Assembly: GCF_004348685.1 (NCBI RefSeq) | Contig: NZ_SMKO01000084.1 | Location: 1 to 38,206, forward strand | DNA length: 38,206 nt | From: Nonomuraea deserti | Lineage (GTDB): Bacteria > Actinomycetota > Actinomycetes > Streptosporangiales > Streptosporangiaceae | Direction: 5' to 3' | Shown: positions 16,280-23,749 of the stretch, piece after piece | Layout: each line of letters opens with the position of its first letter | Position numbering within the stretch: position 1 is the first letter of the stretch | The notes under the pieces: model-generated | Told to the model about the DNA's origin: nothing | Databases searched by the model: none | The model's input: only the letters and a program-made list of their open reading frames with translations | Position numbers and translations under genes: made by a program

Positions 16280-16420
16280 ACTCGTACCTCTAGCAGGGGA
16301 GCCCTCGGACGTAGGGGGGTCGTGGGGTGACCGGTAAATGAACGCCGTGTGACACTCGGCGTGTGTTGTTCTTTCAGCGTGCCGGCCGGCGTAGGGCAGG
16401 CGCAGAAAGGTGCGGAAATC

Positions 16421-16522
16421 ATGAAACGCACACAGCTCAAGAAAACGCGGCGGACCTCACGTAATCCCAAGTTCGAGGCGCCGGACACGCGCACTCCGTC
16501 CGGCCGGCCGCTGCGGTTCTAG
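16421..16522 (+). CDS. Short basic peptide with C-terminal RTPSGRPLRF motif (member 2)
   Basis: 33 residues, starting MKRTQLKKTRRTSRN and ending PDTRTPSGRPLRF-stop. The ribosome site AAAGG lies 11 bases before the ATG. Like the ORF at 3311, it is strongly basic, lacks a hydrophobic segment, and ends with D-x-RTPSGR-x-L-x-F exactly at the stop codon; 9 of the last 12 residues are identical between the two. The codons for the motif differ between copies (AGA ACT CCT TCC GGT CGT versus CGC ACT CCG TCC GGC CGG), so the similarity is at protein level and not a recent duplication. It diverges from the carboxyltransferase operon. Downstream lies a transposon relic and then malic enzyme, to which it was probably adjacent before the insertion. 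Function unknown. Confidence 0.75.
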   Translation: MKRTQLKKTRRTSRNPKFEAPDTRTPSGRPLRF

Positions 16523-16537
16523 GAGCACGAGTCGCTT

Positions 16538-16783
16538 CCTCCCCACGGCTGCCGAAGCCCGGGGGATTCCCGCCACGCGGGTCGGGTTTCCTGCTCAACC
16601 GCCGGCCGCCCGCCCAGCTTGTTGCGCTGGATGGGTCTTACACCAGCTCCACAGGCGTTCCAGCGCTCCGACGGCATCGTGTCTCGCAGCGCCCCGCACA
16701 CCGAGCACGGCTTCGAGCTGGGGAACCATCGGTCCACCGCCACCAGCGTTCGTTCCTCCCCACGCCTGAAGGCGGGGGTTTCC
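16538..16783 (-). mobile_element. IS200/IS605-type TnpB relic bounded by hairpins
   Basis: The minus strand encodes ERTLVAVDRWFPSSKPCSVC then G-ALRDTMP, the TnpB segment with the first zinc-ribbon CxxC, followed by ACGAGVRPIQRNKLGGRPAV, typical of TnpB C-terminal tails. The second CxxC and the catalytic DRDxNAA between them are deleted, as is the whole N-terminal part. Both borders carry related hairpins beginning CCTCCCCACG (16538-16570 and 16755-16783), like the subterminal palindromes of these elements. It cannot encode a nuclease. Either hairpin could be the scaffold end of a former omega-RNA, but no guide can be assigned. Confidence 0.7.
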
Positions 16784-16800
16784 ACGCTCAAGGAGTTTCG

Positions 16801-18012
16801 ATGACTACCGAAATCACCGCCCCGCCGGCCATCGGCCTCGCCGCCCTCCTCGACCAGGACCCGGCCTTCCGCCTGCACGAGGGCGGCAAGCTGGAGACGC
16901 GCCCGTCCGTCCAGGTGCGCGACCTGGACGACCTGTCCCTCGCCTACACGCCCGGGGTGGCCCGCGTCTGCACCGCCATCGCCGAGCGGCCCGAGCTGGC
17001 AGACGACTACACCTGGCGCTCCAACGTCGTCGCGGTCGTCACCGACGGCACCGCCGTGCTAGGGCTCGGCGACATCGGGCCCACCGCGGCGATGCCGGTC
17101 ATGGAGGGCAAGGCGCTGCTGTTCAAGCAGTTCGGCGGCGTGGACTCGGTGCCCATCTGCCTGGGCTGCACGGACGTCGACGAGCTCGTGGAGACGATCG
17201 TCCGGATGGCCCCGTCGTTCGGGGGCATCAACCTCGAGGACATCAGCGCGCCGCGCTGCTTCGAGGTGGAGCGCCGGCTCAGGGAGGTGCTGGACATTCC
17301 CGTCTTCCACGACGACCAGCACGGCACCGCCATCGTGGTGCTGGCCGCGCTGCGCAACGCGGCACGGGTGACCGGCCGGCGGCTGTGGGATCTCCGAGCC
17401 GTCGTGGCGGGTGCGGGCGCCTCCGGCCTCTCCGTCGCCAGCATGCTGATGAACGCCGGCATCGGCGAGGTGGCCGTGTCCGACAGCAAGGGCGTCCTCC
17501 ACACCGGCCGCGACGACCTCAACCCCCACAAGGCCATCATCGCGGGCTGCACCAACCAGTCCGGCCACACCGGCACGACCGAGGAGGCCCTGGCCGGGGC
17601 CGACGTCTTCATCGGCCTGTCGGGCTCGACGATCAGCGAGCAGGCCATCGCCTCCATGGCGCCCGGCTCCATCGTCTTCGCGCTGTCCAACCCCGAGCCG
17701 GAGATCCACCCCGGGATCGCCCAGGAGCACGCCGCCGTCGTGGCCACCGGGCGCAGCGACTTCCCCAACCAGATCAACAACGTGCTGGCCTTCCCCGGCG
17801 TCTTCCGGGGCGCCCTGTCGGCCCGCGCCTCGGCCATCACCGAGAACATGAAGATCGCCGCCGCTCACGCCCTGGCCGCCGTGGTCGAGGAGGAACTGTC
17901 GGCCGACCGGATCATCCCGGAACCGTTCGACCCCCGGGTCGTGCCCGCCGTCGCCGCCGCGGTCGCCGACCAGGCCCGCCGCGACGGCGTGGCCCGCCTC
18001 CCCGGCCTCTGA
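16801..18012 (+). CDS. NAD(P)-dependent malic enzyme
   Basis: 403 residues, the short bacterial form. It oxidatively decarboxylates malate to pyruvate and CO2 with NAD(P)H formation. YTPGVA (49-54) and MEGKALLFKQF (101-111, catalytic Lys104) form the active site; Glu146-Asp147 (LEDI) and Asp171 (FHDDQHGTA) bind the divalent metal; GAGASG (204-209) is the dinucleotide loop. The ATG follows AAGGAGTTTCG. The upstream hairpin of the transposon relic ends 17 bases before the start, so the relic probably separated this gene from its original promoter and from the peptide ORF at 16421. Supply of pyruvate and NADPH would suit polyketide or isoprenoid synthesis, but a housekeeping role is equally likely. 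Confidence 0.95.
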   Translation: MTTEITAPPAIGLAALLDQDPAFRLHEGGKLETRPSVQVRDLDDLSLAYTPGVARVCTAIAERPELADDYTWRSNVVAVVTDGTAVLGLGDIGPTAAMPVMEGKALLFKQFGGVDSVPICLGCTDVDELVETIVRMAPSFGGINLEDISAPRCFEVERRLREVLDIPVFHDDQHGTAIVVLAALRNAARVTGRRLWDLRAVVAGAGASGLSVASMLMNAGIGEVAVSDSKGVLHTGRDDLNPHKAIIAGCTNQSGHTGTTEEALAGADVFIGLSGSTISEQAIASMAPGSIVFALSNPEPEIHPGIAQEHAAVVATGRSDFPNQINNVLAFPGVFRGALSARASAITENMKIAAAHALAAVVEEELSADRIIPEPFDPRVVPAVAAAVADQARRDGVARLPGL

Positions 18013-18283
18013 CCCGCTTCCCCGGACACCACCACCGGCTCGGGTCTCCGCCACGGATCACCGCTCTCGCCTGCTCCAGGCCCGCCGCTCGTTTCCGGCC
18101 GGCCGTCGCTCCATGGCCCGCCAGTTACGGCGCGCCTTCGTTCCCTGTGGCCCGTTGGTCGGGACTGCCGGATCCCGGGCCCGCGTGCGGGCGCGACCGG
18201 TGCGCACGGCGGGTCGGGTCTTCGCGGTACGCCGGTGTGACGGGCGCGGCCCGGTCAAGGGCGTCAGCCCGGAGGCGGGGCGG

Positions 18284-18712
18284 TCAGCGGTAGTAGCCCT
18301 CGACCGGTACGCGGGCCTCGGCGTAGAGGGCGGGCCCCTCGCCGGGCGGGTCGGCGAAGGCGGTGCCGGGCGGCTTGAGCCCGTCGAGTTGATCGCCGGA
18401 CAGCGCGTAGACGACCCGGCCCAGGCCCGAGCGCGCGATGGCGCCCGCGCACATGCCGCACGGCTGGCAGCTCGTGTACATGGTCGTGGCGGCCGCGGTG
18501 GCCGGGTCGAGCTCGCGGCCGGCCCAGCGGGCCAGCTTGAGCTCCGGGTGGGCGGTGATGTCGCGGTCGGTGAGCGAGGAGTTGCGCTCCTCGGCCAGCA
18601 CGGTCCCGTCGGGCCCGGCCAGCAGCGAGCCGAACGGCGGATTGCCGCCGGCGCGGGCCTCGGCGGCCAGCGCGATGGCGCGGCGCAGGAGTTGTTCTTC
18701 GTCGGGTGTCAT
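18284..18712 (-). CDS. Nucleoside deaminase (CMP/dCMP, guanine or tRNA-adenosine deaminase superfamily)
   Basis: 142 residues. The zinc site is visible: His55-Pro56-Glu57 (AHPELK; the usual motif is HAE, with Pro for Ala here) and PCGMC with Cys85 and Cys88. Glu57 is the proton shuttle. The size and PFGSLLAGPDG segment fit free-base or nucleoside deaminases such as guanine or cytosine deaminases better than TadA, but the substrate is not settled. GGAGA precedes ATG 18712, 21 bases after the DUF4429 gene stop on the same strand, so the two are likely co-transcribed. The 271 bases from malic enzyme to this gene's end show no gene. Confidence 0.88.
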   Translation of the reverse strand: MTPDEEQLLRRAIALAAEARAGGNPPFGSLLAGPDGTVLAEERNSSLTDRDITAHPELKLARWAGRELDPATAAATTMYTSCQPCGMCAGAIARSGLGRVVYALSGDQLDGLKPPGTAFADPPGEGPALYAEARVPVEGYYR

Positions 18713-18733
18713 GGCTTCTCCTCGGACCTGTGC

Positions 18734-19597
18734 CTACGACTCCTGCAGGCGGCGGATCACGGCCTGCTTGGCTGTGGCGAACTCCTCGTCGGTCAGTACG
18801 CCGGCGCGGTGCAGCTCGCCGAGCTCGGCCAGGCGGCGCAGCACGGCGTCGTGGACGTCGTCGGAGGCGGGCACCGGCGGAGGGGGCAGCTCGGGCATGT
18901 CGCGCGGCAGGTGGGCGAGCACGGCGGCGGCCACCAGGGCGGTCGCGCCGCCGAAGCGCTGGATGCCCCAGGACACGCAGCGCAGATCCTTCTGCGGTGG
19001 CTGCTGCGTCGGCCGCTCGCCCTTGATCCGGAAGCGCAGCGTGCCGTAGCCCATGCCGGACTGGGGTTTCCACTCCACCCCGGCGATGTCGGACAGCGGG
19101 AACTCCTGCGATCCCGCCTTCTCCTTGTCGGTGCTCGCGAAGCCGGTCCACTCCAGGCGCACCCGCTCGCCGTCGAACAGCGCGGTGCCGTCGCCGGCCG
19201 TGGCGGAGATGGGCACCGGCGGGGCCGGCAGCAGGTAGTCGTCGCAGGGGCCACTCGGCGTCTGGTAGACGAGCAGGGTGTCGCGGATCTCGTCGGCGAA
19301 GTATTCGCCGGCGCCCGCGCGGTTCTTCGGCACCGCCAGGCGGTAGGGGTCGGCGGGCGGCCCCAGCAGGCCGGCGACCACGTCGGACAGCGCGTCGGCT
19401 CCCTTGCGCAGGCGCAGCCGTACGTGCCCGCCCTTGCGCCCCGGCTCGTACGTCACGCCCGCGATCGCCGTCATCGGGACCACGACCTCGCCCAGTGTCC
19501 TGCGTAGCTCGTGGACGTCCTTGTCGCCGCCGGGCACGATGCGCAGGACTTCTCCGTTGAACGTCCACGACCCGTCGGGGACGGCGATCTCGGCCAT
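18734..19597 (-). CDS. DUF4429 protein with C-terminal SHOCT domain
   Basis: 287 residues. Two related beta-rich DUF4429 segments are visible (about 5-110, WTFNGEVLRIVPGG and VVPMTAIAGVTYEP; about 125-205, LFDGERVRLEWTGF and FPLSDIAGVEWKPQ). A proline-rich linker follows, and then the short SHOCT helix pair (about 250-284, LAELGELHRAGVLTDEEFATAK). No signal peptide or membrane span. Function is unknown; SHOCT domains are thought to aid oligomerisation or protein contacts. No ribosome site precedes ATG 19597, while TAGGCT lies 7 bases upstream on the minus strand, so a leaderless mRNA is possible. Confidence 0.88.
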   Translation of the reverse strand: MAEIAVPDGSWTFNGEVLRIVPGGDKDVHELRRTLGEVVVPMTAIAGVTYEPGRKGGHVRLRLRKGADALSDVVAGLLGPPADPYRLAVPKNRAGAGEYFADEIRDTLLVYQTPSGPCDDYLLPAPPVPISATAGDGTALFDGERVRLEWTGFASTDKEKAGSQEFPLSDIAGVEWKPQSGMGYGTLRFRIKGERPTQQPPQKDLRCVSWGIQRFGGATALVAAAVLAHLPRDMPELPPPPVPASDDVHDAVLRRLAELGELHRAGVLTDEEFATAKQAVIRRLQES

Positions 19598-19647
19598 AGT
19601 GTTCAGCCTAAGACACCTCGGGGCACGGCCATATCGAGAGGAACGGG

Positions 19648-20232
19648 ATGGAGATCTTCACGAGCTGGACGTCCTGGAGGCAGGCGGAAGGGCCTCTCGG
19701 CGAGGTGCTCCCGCCGGAGACCGTGCGTGCCCTGCGCGACGCGGTGGCGTTCGCGCGGCGGTGGCACGGGGCGCAGCAGCGGCCCACCGGGCGGCCGTAC
19801 CTCGACCATCTGCTGGAGGCGCTGGAGGTGGCGGTGGCGGGCGCCGGGGTGGACGACAGGGACGTGCTGGTGGCGATCGTGCTGCATGACGTGCTGGAGG
19901 ACACGTCGTGCACCGAGGCGGAGATCGCGGGCAGGTTCGGGCCCCGGGTGGCCGCGCTGGTGCGCTGGGTGACCAGGCCGCGCGGCCGCGCGAAGGTCGA
20001 CTACCTGGCCTCCCTGGTCAAGGCGCCGCCGCAGGCCGTGCTGGTGAAGCTGGCCGACCGGGCGAGCAACGTGCAGGAGCTGCAGCGGATGCCGTGGCGC
20101 TTCCAGCGGAGCTACTACCTGGAGACGGTCGCCTACGTCATGCCGCTCGCCGGGTCTCACCCCTGGTTCGCGAGGTGGTACGCGGAGTGGCGGGAGCGCT
20201 GGCGCCGCGTGGAGCGCTGGCCCGCACACTGA
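19648..20232 (+). CDS. RelA/SpoT-type HD-domain hydrolase (small alarmone hydrolase-like)
   Basis: 194 residues with only an HD domain, like MESH1/small alarmone hydrolases. Metal ligands are conserved: His54 (RPYLDHLLEAL), His80-Asp81 in LHDVLEDT (79-86) and Asp137 with Asn141 in VKLADRASNVQEL. Known relatives remove the 3'-pyrophosphate of (p)ppGpp or related nucleotides; that role is inferred here. There is no synthetase domain. GAGAGGAAC precedes ATG 19648; 50 bases separate it from the divergent DUF4429 gene. Tandem repeats follow its stop. Confidence 0.85.
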   Translation: MEIFTSWTSWRQAEGPLGEVLPPETVRALRDAVAFARRWHGAQQRPTGRPYLDHLLEALEVAVAGAGVDDRDVLVAIVLHDVLEDTSCTEAEIAGRFGPRVAALVRWVTRPRGRAKVDYLASLVKAPPQAVLVKLADRASNVQELQRMPWRFQRSYYLETVAYVMPLAGSHPWFARWYAEWRERWRRVERWPAH

Positions 20233-20241
20233 CAGCCCTTC

Positions 20242-20330
20242 GCCGGCCGCTGATCGTGCGCACCGGGCTTGGCCGGCTGCTGATCGTGCGCGCGGGGCTT
20301 GGCCGGCGCTGATCCTGCGCGCGCGGGGCA
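20242..20330. repeat. 30-bp tandem repeat between convergent genes
   Basis: Three units start at 20242, 20272 and 20302 (30, 30 and about 29 bases) with core CTGATCGTGCGC and GGGCTTGGCCGG; the third is the most diverged. The array fills nearly the whole 101-base gap between the HD hydrolase stop and the FadR-type regulator stop. Confidence 0.85.
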
Positions 20331-20333
20331 TCG

Positions 20334-21044
20334 CTAGCCGCTGAGCCTGCCCACGCGGTTGCGCACGCCCTTGAAGTGGGCGTCCACGGCGGTCACCGCG
20401 GCGGCCCGGTCGCCGGCGAGTACGGCGGTGTAGATGTCGCGGTGCCGTCTGACCACGTCGTCGGGCGACTCGTCCGGCACCCCGAGCTGGTCGCGCAGCT
20501 GGTAGTAGACGTCCCAGAACGCGCCGAGCAGCTGGCCGACGAGGGGGTTGCCGAGCGGCCGGTAGAGGAGGTCGTGGAAGAGGCGGTCGGTCTCCGGCGA
20601 GACGGGCCCGGCCTCCGCCTCGGTCTCCATCCTGACGATGACGTCGGCCACCGGGGTCAGGTCGGCGGCGGGGTCGAGCTCGATGAGGCGTTCCACGAGG
20701 CCGCTCTCCAGGATCTCGCGGATCTCGATGAGGTTCGCCAGGTGGTTCTTGCCGTTCTGCAGCGTGATGCGGCTGTGGAAGGCCAGTTCGTTGACGAGCC
20801 CCGCGAGCGACATCCGTCCCACGAACATGCCGAAGCCGTGCCGGATGTCCACGATGCCGACCGCCTGCAGAGCTTTCAGCGCTTCTCTGATCGAGTTGCG
20901 GCTGACCTGGAGCTCCTCCATGAGCTCCGACTCGGTGGGCAGGGGATCGCCCGCCACCAGCCCGCGCCTCACGATGAGGTCCTTCACGCCCTCCTGGGCC
21001 TCCACGGCCCTGCTCGGACGTACGGGGCGCGGGACTGTCGTCAT
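20334..21044 (-). CDS. FadR-subfamily GntR transcriptional regulator
   Basis: 236 residues. The N-terminal winged helix (about 12-80) shows GDPLPTESELMEELQVSRNS then REALKALQAVGIVDIRHGFG. An FCD ligand domain (about 85-225) has histidines in DRLFHDLLY, RRHRDIYTAV and DAHFKGV, suited to binding a metal and a carboxylic acid. Ligands of this family are usually sugar acids, hydroxy acids or amino acids. It diverges from the ABC transporter/lyase operon, and the 18-bp palindrome at 21146-21163 is the likely operator, so it probably represses that operon and is relieved by a pathway intermediate. Start ATG 21044 follows GGTGA. Confidence 0.92.
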   Translation of the reverse strand: MTTVPRPVRPSRAVEAQEGVKDLIVRRGLVAGDPLPTESELMEELQVSRNSIREALKALQAVGIVDIRHGFGMFVGRMSLAGLVNELAFHSRITLQNGKNHLANLIEIREILESGLVERLIELDPAADLTPVADVIVRMETEAEAGPVSPETDRLFHDLLYRPLGNPLVGQLLGAFWDVYYQLRDQLGVPDESPDDVVRRHRDIYTAVLAGDRAAAVTAVDAHFKGVRNRVGRLSG

Positions 21045-21094
21045 GAAGAGTCACCTTCTCATAGCCACTTACGTAACATTGCGGAAATCTTTGG

Positions 21095-21124
21095 TTGACC
21101 TCAGGCCGGATTGCCATCTAGCGT
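21095..21124 (+). promoter_or_regulatory. Candidate promoter of the ABC transporter operon
   Basis: TTGACC (21095-21100), an 18-base spacer, then TAGCGT (21119-21124), close to actinobacterial vegetative consensus. The predicted start near 21131 lies just upstream of the palindromic operator. Confidence 0.5.
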
Positions 21125-21145
21125 CCCACTTACGCACAAGATAGG

Positions 21146-21163
21146 ACATGGGACGTCCCATGT
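21146..21163. promoter_or_regulatory. 18-bp perfect palindrome, probable FadR-type operator
   Basis: ACATGGGACGTCCCATGT is a perfect palindrome with a TGG-N6-CCA frame, as expected for GntR/FadR dimers. It lies about 15-32 bases downstream of the predicted transcription start and before the AGGAGG of the solute-binding protein gene, so a bound repressor would block elongation. Two CCACTTACG copies (about 21065 and 21125) lie further upstream. Confidence 0.65.
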
Positions 21164-21185
21164 TCTACCCCCCCAGGAGGCATCC

Positions 21186-22793
21186 GTGAGCTCTGACTTC
21201 AGCCGCCGCGACTTCCTGCGTTACAGCGGAGCGACGGGTGCGGCGGCGTTCATCGCGGCCACCCTCTCCGCCTGTTCCGGAGGCCCGGCGTCGACCGGCT
21301 CGGTCGGCGCCGGATCCAACAAGGACCTGATCACCGCCGTCATCGGGTACGGCAACGACCAGAGCTGGGACCCGACGCAGACCGCGTCCGCCTTCGCGAT
21401 GGCCGGGATCAGCCACGTCTACGAAGGGCTGCTCGACACCGACCCGATCACCCGTGAGCCGTACGCCGCGCTCGCCACCGAGCTGCCGTCCGACCTGGAC
21501 GCGACCTCATGGAAGTTCACCCTCCGGGAGGGCGCCACGTGGCACGACGGCAAGCCGGTCACCGCCGACGACGTCGTCTTCACCTTCGAACGCGTCCTCG
21601 ACCCCGAGGCGAACGTGCTGGTCGGCAACTTCTTCAGGTCCTGGCTGGAGGAGGTGAAGAAGATCGATGACCGGAACGTCGAGCTGGTCTTCAAGTTCCC
21701 CTTCGCCGACGCCGCGCCCCGGCTGACCATCGCCAAGATCATGCCCAAGCACGTGTTCGGCCAGGCCGGCGCCTGGGACCAGGCCAAGGGCGGCAAGGCC
21801 GTGGGATCGGGGCCGTACAAGCTGGCCGCGCACAACCCCAAGTCCAACACCTCCTTCGAGGCGTACGACGGCTACAACGGCCCGCGCCCCGCCACGGTCA
21901 AGAAGATGAACTGGCTGACGATCGTCGACGCCGCGGCCCGGGTGGCCAAGATCTCCGGCGGCTCGGCCGAGGCGCAGATCGCCGACAACATCCCCTACGC
22001 CAACGTCGACCAGCTCAAGCAGCAGGGGCTGACGGTCGAGGGCGGCAAGGGCATGAACCACATGTTCCTGATGTTCAACACGGGCGCCAAGCCGTTCGAC
22101 GACGTACGGGTGCGCCAGGCGCTGCACTACGCGATCGACAAGCAGAAGCTGATCGACGTGGCGCTCAAGGGCCACGGCACGGCCTCCAGCTCCTTCCTCA
22201 ACGAGGGCCACCCCGACCACGAGCGGGCCTCCGTCGTCTACGACTACGACCCCGACAAGGCGAAGGCGCTGCTGAAGGAGGCGGGCATCAGCAACCTGAC
22301 GGTCAACCTGATGGCCGTCAACGTGAGCTGGATCGCCGACTGCCTGCCGACCATCGCCGCCTCGTGGGAGGCGGTCGGCATCAGGACCACGCTGGAGCCG
22401 CAGGACACGGCCGCGTTGTTCACCAAGATGGACCAGGGACAGGACTACCAGGTGGTCGCCGCGGCCTCGAACCCCAACCAGTTCGGCATGGACGCCGACC
22501 TGATCTGCCGCTACAACTTCGTCGAGGGCGGCCTGTGGATGAAGTACGCCGGCTACGACGGCAGCAAGGACGCCGAGGCGCTGTTCGCCCTGATGGACGA
22601 GGCGACCAAGGAACCGGACAAAGAGAAGAAGAAGGCGACTGTCCACAGATATCTGGACATGATCGCTGAGCAGGCCGTGCTCTACCCGGTCGTCCACACC
22701 GAGCTCATGACCGCCTGGGACGCGAAGAAGCTGTCCGGCATCGAGGCCCAGCCGTACCCCGGCATCAACCTCCTGCAGGCCAAGAGGACATGA
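21186..22793 (+). CDS. ABC transporter solute-binding lipoprotein, family 5 (peptide/nickel/opine type)
   Basis: 535 residues from GTG 21186 after a perfect AGGAGG. The N-terminus has a twin-arginine motif SRRDFLRYSG (6-15) and a lipobox ending in Cys30 (TLSAC), so the folded protein should be exported by Tat and lipid-anchored. The mature part has SBP_bac_5 features: YEGLLDTDP, WKFTLREGATWHDGKPVTADDV (positions about 105-126) and VRQALHYAIDKQ. It delivers a ligand to the following permeases. This family binds peptides but also opines, sugars and nickel. The linked lyase suggests a carbohydrate acid or amino acid derivative. Confidence 0.95.
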   Translation: MSSDFSRRDFLRYSGATGAAAFIAATLSACSGGPASTGSVGAGSNKDLITAVIGYGNDQSWDPTQTASAFAMAGISHVYEGLLDTDPITREPYAALATELPSDLDATSWKFTLREGATWHDGKPVTADDVVFTFERVLDPEANVLVGNFFRSWLEEVKKIDDRNVELVFKFPFADAAPRLTIAKIMPKHVFGQAGAWDQAKGGKAVGSGPYKLAAHNPKSNTSFEAYDGYNGPRPATVKKMNWLTIVDAAARVAKISGGSAEAQIADNIPYANVDQLKQQGLTVEGGKGMNHMFLMFNTGAKPFDDVRVRQALHYAIDKQKLIDVALKGHGTASSSFLNEGHPDHERASVVYDYDPDKAKALLKEAGISNLTVNLMAVNVSWIADCLPTIAASWEAVGIRTTLEPQDTAALFTKMDQGQDYQVVAAASNPNQFGMDADLICRYNFVEGGLWMKYAGYDGSKDAEALFALMDEATKEPDKEKKKATVHRYLDMIAEQAVLYPVVHTELMTAWDAKKLSGIEAQPYPGINLLQAKRT

Positions 22794-23749
22794 CGCTCGT
22801 CGCCCGGATGCTGCTGCGGCGGCTCCTCATCCTGATCCCGCTGGTGCTCGGCGTGGTCGCGTTCGTGTTCATCGTGATGCGCTTCTCCAACAGCAAGCCG
22901 GAGTACGCGTACTTCCAGGGCGCGAACCCGACCCCCGAGCAGATCCGCCAGTTCCAGCTCGAGAACGGGCTGCTGGACCCGCTCCCGCTGCGCTACGTCC
23001 GCTTCGTCATGGATCTGGCGCAAGGCGACATGGGCACCAGCGTGCTCACCAAGAAGCCGGTCATCGAGTCGGTGACGACGGCCCTGCCGCTGACGCTGCA
23101 GCTGACGTTCCTCGGCCTGATCGTGGGGCTGGTGCTGTCGTTCGTGTTCGGCGTGGTCGCGGCGCTGTACCGCGACCGCTGGCCGGACCAGCTCGTCCGC
23201 CTGGTGTCGCTGGTCGGGGTGGCGGCGCCGTCGTTCTGGCTGGCGCTGCTGATGATCCAGTGGCTGGCGGTCGGTGAGGGGCTGTTCCCCACCAGCGGCT
23301 ACATCAACCCGGCCGACTCGTTCGCCGGCTGGCTGCGGTCGATGACGCTGCCCGCCCTGTCCCTGTCGTTGCCGATCGCCGCCCAGCTCACCCGCATCAT
23401 CCGCACGTCGGTGGTGGAGGAGCTGGACCGCGACTACGTGCGCACCGCGTACGGCAGCGGCCTGCCGCCGATCGTGGTCATCGGCAGGAACGTGCTGCGC
23501 AACGCGCTGATCAACCCGCTGACCGTGCTCGGCCTGCGCATCGGCTACCTGATCGGCGGCACCGTGGTCATCGAGACGATCTACGGGCTGCCCGGCATGG
23601 GACAGCTCATGATCAACGCCGTGCGCGACGGCGACCCCGCCGTCGTCCAGGGCGTGGTGCTGACCATCGCCGTCGGCTTCATGATCGTCAACCTGGTCGT
23701 CGACGTCCTCTACCTGCTGGTCAACCCCCGCCTCAGGAGCGCCTCATGA
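22790..23749 (+). CDS. ABC transporter permease, DppB/OppB type
   Basis: 319 residues with six predicted membrane helices; the first is at about 8-30 (LLILIPLVLGVVAFVFIVM). A cytoplasmic EAA-like loop, VEELDRDYVRTAYGSGLPPI (about 206-225), would contact the ATPases. The ATG overlaps the previous stop (ATGA), indicating translational coupling. It pairs with the permease half of the next gene to form the pore. Confidence 0.93.
   Translation: MTLVARMLLRRLLILIPLVLGVVAFVFIVMRFSNSKPEYAYFQGANPTPEQIRQFQLENGLLDPLPLRYVRFVMDLAQGDMGTSVLTKKPVIESVTTALPLTLQLTFLGLIVGLVLSFVFGVVAALYRDRWPDQLVRLVSLVGVAAPSFWLALLMIQWLAVGEGLFPTSGYINPADSFAGWLRSMTLPALSLSLPIAAQLTRIIRTSVVEELDRDYVRTAYGSGLPPIVVIGRNVLRNALINPLTVLGLRIGYLIGGTVVIETIYGLPGMGQLMINAVRDGDPAVVQGVVLTIAVGFMIVNLVVDVLYLLVNPRLRSAS

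Noticed and set aside
18013..18283. Intergenic stretch between malic enzyme and the deaminase gene examined for RNA or peptide genes
   Set aside because: No motif-bearing ORF, strong hairpin or tRNA-like fold could be found by eye.
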